Source: Thermocatellispora tengchongensis (GTDB lineage: Bacteria; Actinomycetota; Actinomycetes; Streptosporangiales; Streptosporangiaceae). From it: DNA of 64,000 bases. Both the position numbers and the translations under genes were made by a program. Position 1 is the first letter of the stretch. Each line of letters begins with the position of its first letter. The notes below the pieces were generated by a model. The model was not told the DNA's origin and did no database searches. It was given only the letters and a program-made list of their open reading frames with translations. The DNA is taken from positions 496,001-560,000 of the forward strand of contig NZ_JACHGN010000003.1 of NCBI RefSeq assembly GCF_014202315.1. The letters are read 5' to 3'. Shown here piece by piece: positions 60,366 to 64,000 of the stretch.

Positions 60366-60995
60366 TCAGGGCGGGTCGCCGGGCAGGGCGAGCATGCGGT
60401 GCACGAGCCGGTGCAGGTGCGCGCGGAACCGGCTCAGCGCGGCCGGGTCGTCGAAGCCGTGCCGCCGCCCGTCCGGGCCGACCACGCCGCCGCTGCCGAA
60501 CCCGCTGATGCACCACACGACGGTGTGCAGCGCGTACGGCAGATCGACGTCCGGGGCGATCACGCCCCCGCCCCCGGCCCCCTCGACGGCCTCCAGGACC
60601 AGCGTGGCCAGCGGGTGGGTGTAGCGCTGCTCCAGGTCGGAGATGTCGGCGGCGTCGGACAGCCAGCGGTGCATCCACAGCGTGGCCACGTCGCGGTGGG
60701 CCACGCAGAAGTCGAGGTAGCGGTCCACGATGCCGTGGACCAGCGTCGCGGTGTCGCGGCCGGAGAACTCGGCGATGGCCGACTCCAGCGCGGCCCGCTC
60801 GACGCGGTGGGCGTTCTCCATCACCGCGAGGTACAGCTCGCGCTTGCCGCCCACGTGGTAGCTGACCGTGGCGATGTTCAGCCCGGCGGCCTCGGCGATC
60901 TGCCGGGTGGTGGTGCCGTCGTACCCGAGCGCGGCGAACAGGCGGGTCGCGACCTGGACGATCGCCTCGGCCTGCGTGCTCTCGGCGGAGGTCAT
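60366..60995 (-). CDS. TetR-family regulator next to the PLP lyase
   Basis: The 209-residue protein starts at ATG 60995. Its DNA-binding part is VQVATRLFAALGYDGTTTRQIAEAAGLNIATVSYHVGGKRELYLAVM (~13-59), complete. The C-terminal domain with FCVAHRDVATLWMHRWLSDAADI resembles the TetR C-domain of fatty-acid or lipid regulators. It lies in the same direction as, and directly before, the PLP lyase, with which it is probably co-transcribed. An arm pair CTTG-N5-CAAG at 61037-61049 upstream could be its site. Confidence 0.85.
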   Translation of the reverse strand: MTSAESTQAEAIVQVATRLFAALGYDGTTTRQIAEAAGLNIATVSYHVGGKRELYLAVMENAHRVERAALESAIAEFSGRDTATLVHGIVDRYLDFCVAHRDVATLWMHRWLSDAADISDLEQRYTHPLATLVLEAVEGAGGGGVIAPDVDLPYALHTVVWCISGFGSGGVVGPDGRRHGFDDPAALSRFRAHLHRLVHRMLALPGDPP

Positions 60996-61028
60996 GACGG
61001 GGACCGTACGCCCCGGCGGTCCTCCCGG

Positions 61029-62532
61029 TCAATCACTTGATGGACAAGCTCCTGCCAAGGATTCGTCCGAATTGTCGGCAGGGAGGCGGACCACGGCGCG
61101 CAGGCCCGGCTCGGCGTCCTCCAGGCTCACCGTGCCGCCGTGAGCGCGGACGGTCTCGCGCACGATCGCCAGCCCCAGCCCCGCGCCGCCCTCGTCGCGG
61201 CTGCGGGCGCTGTCGAGCCGGGTGAACCGGTCGAACACCCGCTCCCGGTCGGCCTCGGGGATGCCCGGCCCGTCGTCGCGCACCGCCAGCACGGCCCCGC
61301 CGTCCTCGGCGTGCAGCTCGACCGTCACCGACGTCGCCGTGTGCCGCACCGCGTTGTCGATCAGGTTGGTCAGCACCCGGCTCAGGTCGAGCGCGTCGCC
61401 GGCGACCCTGATGGACTCCGCCCCGGGGTGGACGGCCGCCACGACCGGCACCGGGTTCTCGGCGTACCGCTCCACCCCCGAGCGCACCAGCTCGCACAGG
61501 TCCACCGGCTCGCGCCGGGCCGGGCGCCCGCCGCGCTCGTCCAGCCTGGCCAGCGCGAGCAGCGCCTCGGCCAGCCGGGACAGCCGCATCGTGTCCTCCA
61601 GCACGCCCTCGGCGGTCTCGCGCCAGTCCTGGCCCTCGGGATGGCCCAGGGCCACCTCCAGTTGCAGCCGGATGCTCGCCAGCGGGCTGCGCAGCTCGTG
61701 CGCCGCGTCGGCCACCAGCGCCCGCTGCCGCGTCTCGGCCGCCTCCAGCCGGGCCAGCATGTCGTTCAGCGTCGTGGCCAGGCTGTGCACCTCGTCGCGC
61801 GCCTCGGGCACCGGCAGCCGGCGCGCCCGCGCGGTGCCGGTGATCTCGGTCGCGCCCCGGCGCAGCGCCGCGATCGGCCGCAGCGTGCCACCGATGATCA
61901 TCCAGCTCGCGCCCGCGAGCAGCACGATCAGGATCGGGGTGCCGAGCACCAGCACGTGCCTGGCCGCGCCCAGCGACTGCTCCACCTCGGCGTACGACCG
62001 CGCGGCGATCACCGTCTGGCCGCCGTCGGCGCTCACCGCGAGCACCCGCAGCCGGGCCGGGATGCCGTGCGGGCGGCCGTCGAGGAACCTGGCCCGGTCC
62101 GAGCGCACCGCCTCCGCCCGCGCCTGCGGCCCGAGCAGCGGCACCAGCCTGTCGGTGCCCACGGTGGCGTGCGTGATCCGCCCGCCGGCGTCGAGCACCT
62201 GGATCATCGTGCCGTCGGTGTTGGTCAGCTCGCGCGGCAGCCTGCCCGCGTCGGCGTCGGCCCGCACCTGATTGGCCCGCTGGAACGCCGACTCGTCGAT
62301 GGTCTCGGTCAGCGAGCGGCCCAGCACCCCGACCAGCACCCACGCCGACATCGCCAGGGCCAGCGCCAGCACCGCGGACGCCGCCGCGGTCAGCCGGAAC
62401 CGCAGGCTCCTGCGCCGCCACCACCCCGGCGCCCGCCGCCCCCGCCCCTCCGCCCCGCCGCCCCGGGCGTCCGGAGCACGGGCATCGGCCGCCCCGCCGG
62501 CCAGGGCCCCGGCCGCGGGCACGGCGCGGGCG

Positions 62533-62543
<11 letters not shown>
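61029..62543 (-). CDS. Sensor histidine kinase
   Basis: The 504-residue protein starts at ATG 62543, overlapping the regulator gene by 11 bases. After a Gly/Ala/Arg-rich cytosolic start there is a first membrane helix (~50-72), an extracellular domain of about 130 residues, a second helix (~205-225), a HAMP domain, the phospho-acceptor His in VADAAHELRSPLASIRLQ (~285), N box VLTNLIDNAVRH, G1 box VRDDGPGIP, F box FDRFTRLD and G2 box GAGLGLAIV. It is complete. The signal is unknown; the divergent exported LolA-like protein suggests an envelope stress. Confidence 0.9.
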
Positions 62544-63207
<664 letters not shown>

Positions 63208-63275
63208 CGGCCGCGCCCCTTCCCCTCGTTCCGCGTGTGTCGGCCCCATCTTCCCGGGCGTCGCCTGTGACCCCG

Positions 63276-63310
63276 CTGAGAACCCTGTGGCCGTTCTCAG
63301 TTTGTCTCAG
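63276..63310. promoter_or_regulatory. Response-regulator box between the two-component system and the LolA-like gene
   Basis: CTGAGAAC (63276-63283) is perfectly inverted as GTTCTCAG (63293-63300), and TCTCAG is then repeated directly 10 bases on (63295-63300, 63305-63310). It lies between divergent starts at 63207 and 63389. TCTCAG direct repeats are typical OmpR-family sites in actinomycetes; autoregulation and control of the divergent gene are likely. Confidence 0.7.
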
Positions 63311-63388
63311 CGTGCGCACAGGACCGGCCAAGCAGGCTGCGAATGACTGCGAACGACACAGTCGCACGACATACCGTAAAGGAGTGAC

Positions 63389-64000
63389 ATGCCGACGCAA
63401 TCGAGACGGAGCCGCGCCGTGAGGTGGGGGGTGCCCGTCGCCGCCGTGGTGGTCGTCGGAGCCGCCGTCGGGACGGGCCCCGTCATCGCGGCCGTCCAGG
63501 GGGATCCGGTGCTGCCCGAGCGCACCGCCGAGCAGTTGCTGACCGAGGTGGCCCGCACCGCCCAGCAGGGCCAGGTGCCGCCCATGTCGGGCACCGTCGT
63601 CGAGACCGCCTCGCTGGGCATCCCCGGGCTGCCCGAGGTCACCGGCGAGTCCAGCTCGCCGATCTCGCTGCTGTCCGGTTCCCACGAGGCCAAGGTCTGG
63701 TACGGCGGCGAGGACAAGGTGCGGGTCGCGCTGCCGGGCCGGATGAGCGAGACCAACCTGATCGTCAACGGCGAGCAGGTGTGGCTGTGGGACAGCGCCG
63801 CCAACACGGCGACCCGGATCAAGGTGCCCGCGGGCGAGCCCGAGCGCCACCAGCCCCCGTCGCCGCTGCCGACGGCGGTCACGCCGCAGGACGCCGCCAA
63901 GCGGCTGCTCGACGCCGCCGACGACCACGCCGCCGTCAGCGTCACCGCCAACGACCAGGTCGCCGGGCGGTCGGCATACCAGCTCGTGCTCACTCCGAAG
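63389..64000 (+). CDS. Exported LolA-like/DUF2092 protein (3' part outside window)
   Basis: ATG 63389 is preceded by AAAGGAG at 4 bases. The first 204 residues are visible and the frame is open at the window edge. A basic start and a hydrophobic segment (VRWGVPVAAVVVVGAAVGTG, ~11-30) form a signal peptide or anchor. The mature part reads LPERTAEQLLTEVARTAQQG, MSGTVVETASLGIPGLPEV, EAKVWYGGEDKVRVALPG and TNLIVNGEQVWLWDSAANTATRI, the beta-sandwich pattern of LolA/LppX/RseB-like proteins. In actinomycetes such genes often precede an ABC exporter and sit beside a two-component system, as here. Its partner genes would lie beyond the window. Confidence 0.8.
   Translation, partial: MPTQSRRSRAVRWGVPVAAVVVVGAAVGTGPVIAAVQGDPVLPERTAEQLLTEVARTAQQGQVPPMSGTVVETASLGIPGLPEVTGESSSPISLLSGSHEAKVWYGGEDKVRVALPGRMSETNLIVNGEQVWLWDSAANTATRIKVPAGEPERHQPPSPLPTAVTPQDAAKRLLDAADDHAAVSVTANDQVAGRSAYQLVLTPK

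Overview
The window is about 64 kb of very GC-rich DNA. It has strong third-position GC, frequent GTG starts, many 4-base ATGA/GTGA overlaps, Tat and lipobox export signals, a streptophobe-type membrane protein and a C-minus ribosomal protein S4. Together these point to a filamentous actinomycete. The order Streptosporangiales (Nonomuraea/Microbispora-like) is my best guess, not a proof. No tRNA, rRNA, CRISPR array, IS element or prophage was found.

Layout. 1-4.1 kb: eroded ground, with a truncated secreted beta-helix protein, a DUF418/acyltransferase-like membrane protein lacking its centre, a lipoprotein, and a two-component system broken by at least three lesions. 4.1-5.9 kb: an SDR oxidoreductase and a secreted CHAP cell-wall hydrolase behind a c-di-AMP (ydaO) riboswitch. 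6.2-13.0 kb: a nonulosonic-acid (Kdn/sialic-type) polymer locus made of two convergent operons. Its centrepiece is a single-chain fusion of CMP-nonulosonate synthetase, HAD phosphatase and NeuB-type synthase, with a GT2 and three probable polymer glycosyltransferases. 13.1-25.2 kb: a maltodextrin regulon with a giant secreted amylopullulanase, malEFG, a GH13 alpha-glucosidase and a MalR-type LacI regulator. 25.3-31.8 kb: a secreted beta-helix protein, a repeat-rich non-coding stretch, an ACT-domain protein, an MsiK-type ABC ATPase, a second near-identical LacI regulator and a PfkB kinase. 32.0-38.4 kb: a translationally coupled Entner-Doudoroff operon (zwf-edd-glk-eda) divergent from a ROK regulator.

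38.4-40.7 kb: an iron-box-flanked DUF2470 protein and an S4 paralogue, then a voltage-gated cation channel with an unusual selectivity filter. 40.9-46.8 kb: an overlapping operon of ABC ATPase, permease, streptophobe protein with expanded tandem repeats, response regulator and histidine kinase, preceded by a probable response-regulator box. 46.8-51.2 kb: a spermidine-synthase-like membrane protein and a DrrAB-like exporter with its TetR regulator. 51.2-55.1 kb: an LCP cell-wall ligase and a membrane-anchored zinc metallopeptidase. 55.3-64.0 kb: LysR, a FolP2-type DHPS homologue, a Tat-exported berberine-bridge-like oxidase, a sphingosine-phosphate-lyase-like PLP enzyme with TetR, a two-component system and a divergent LolA-like protein cut by the window end.

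Two themes link the genes. One is sugar catabolism: extracellular starch breakdown, MalEFG uptake (with MsiK as likely ATPase), cytosolic glucosidase, glucokinase, then the Entner-Doudoroff route. The other is the cell envelope: nonulosonate polymer, CHAP hydrolase under c-di-AMP control, and LCP ligase. All assignments come from reading the sequence and from family knowledge; no database search was run.
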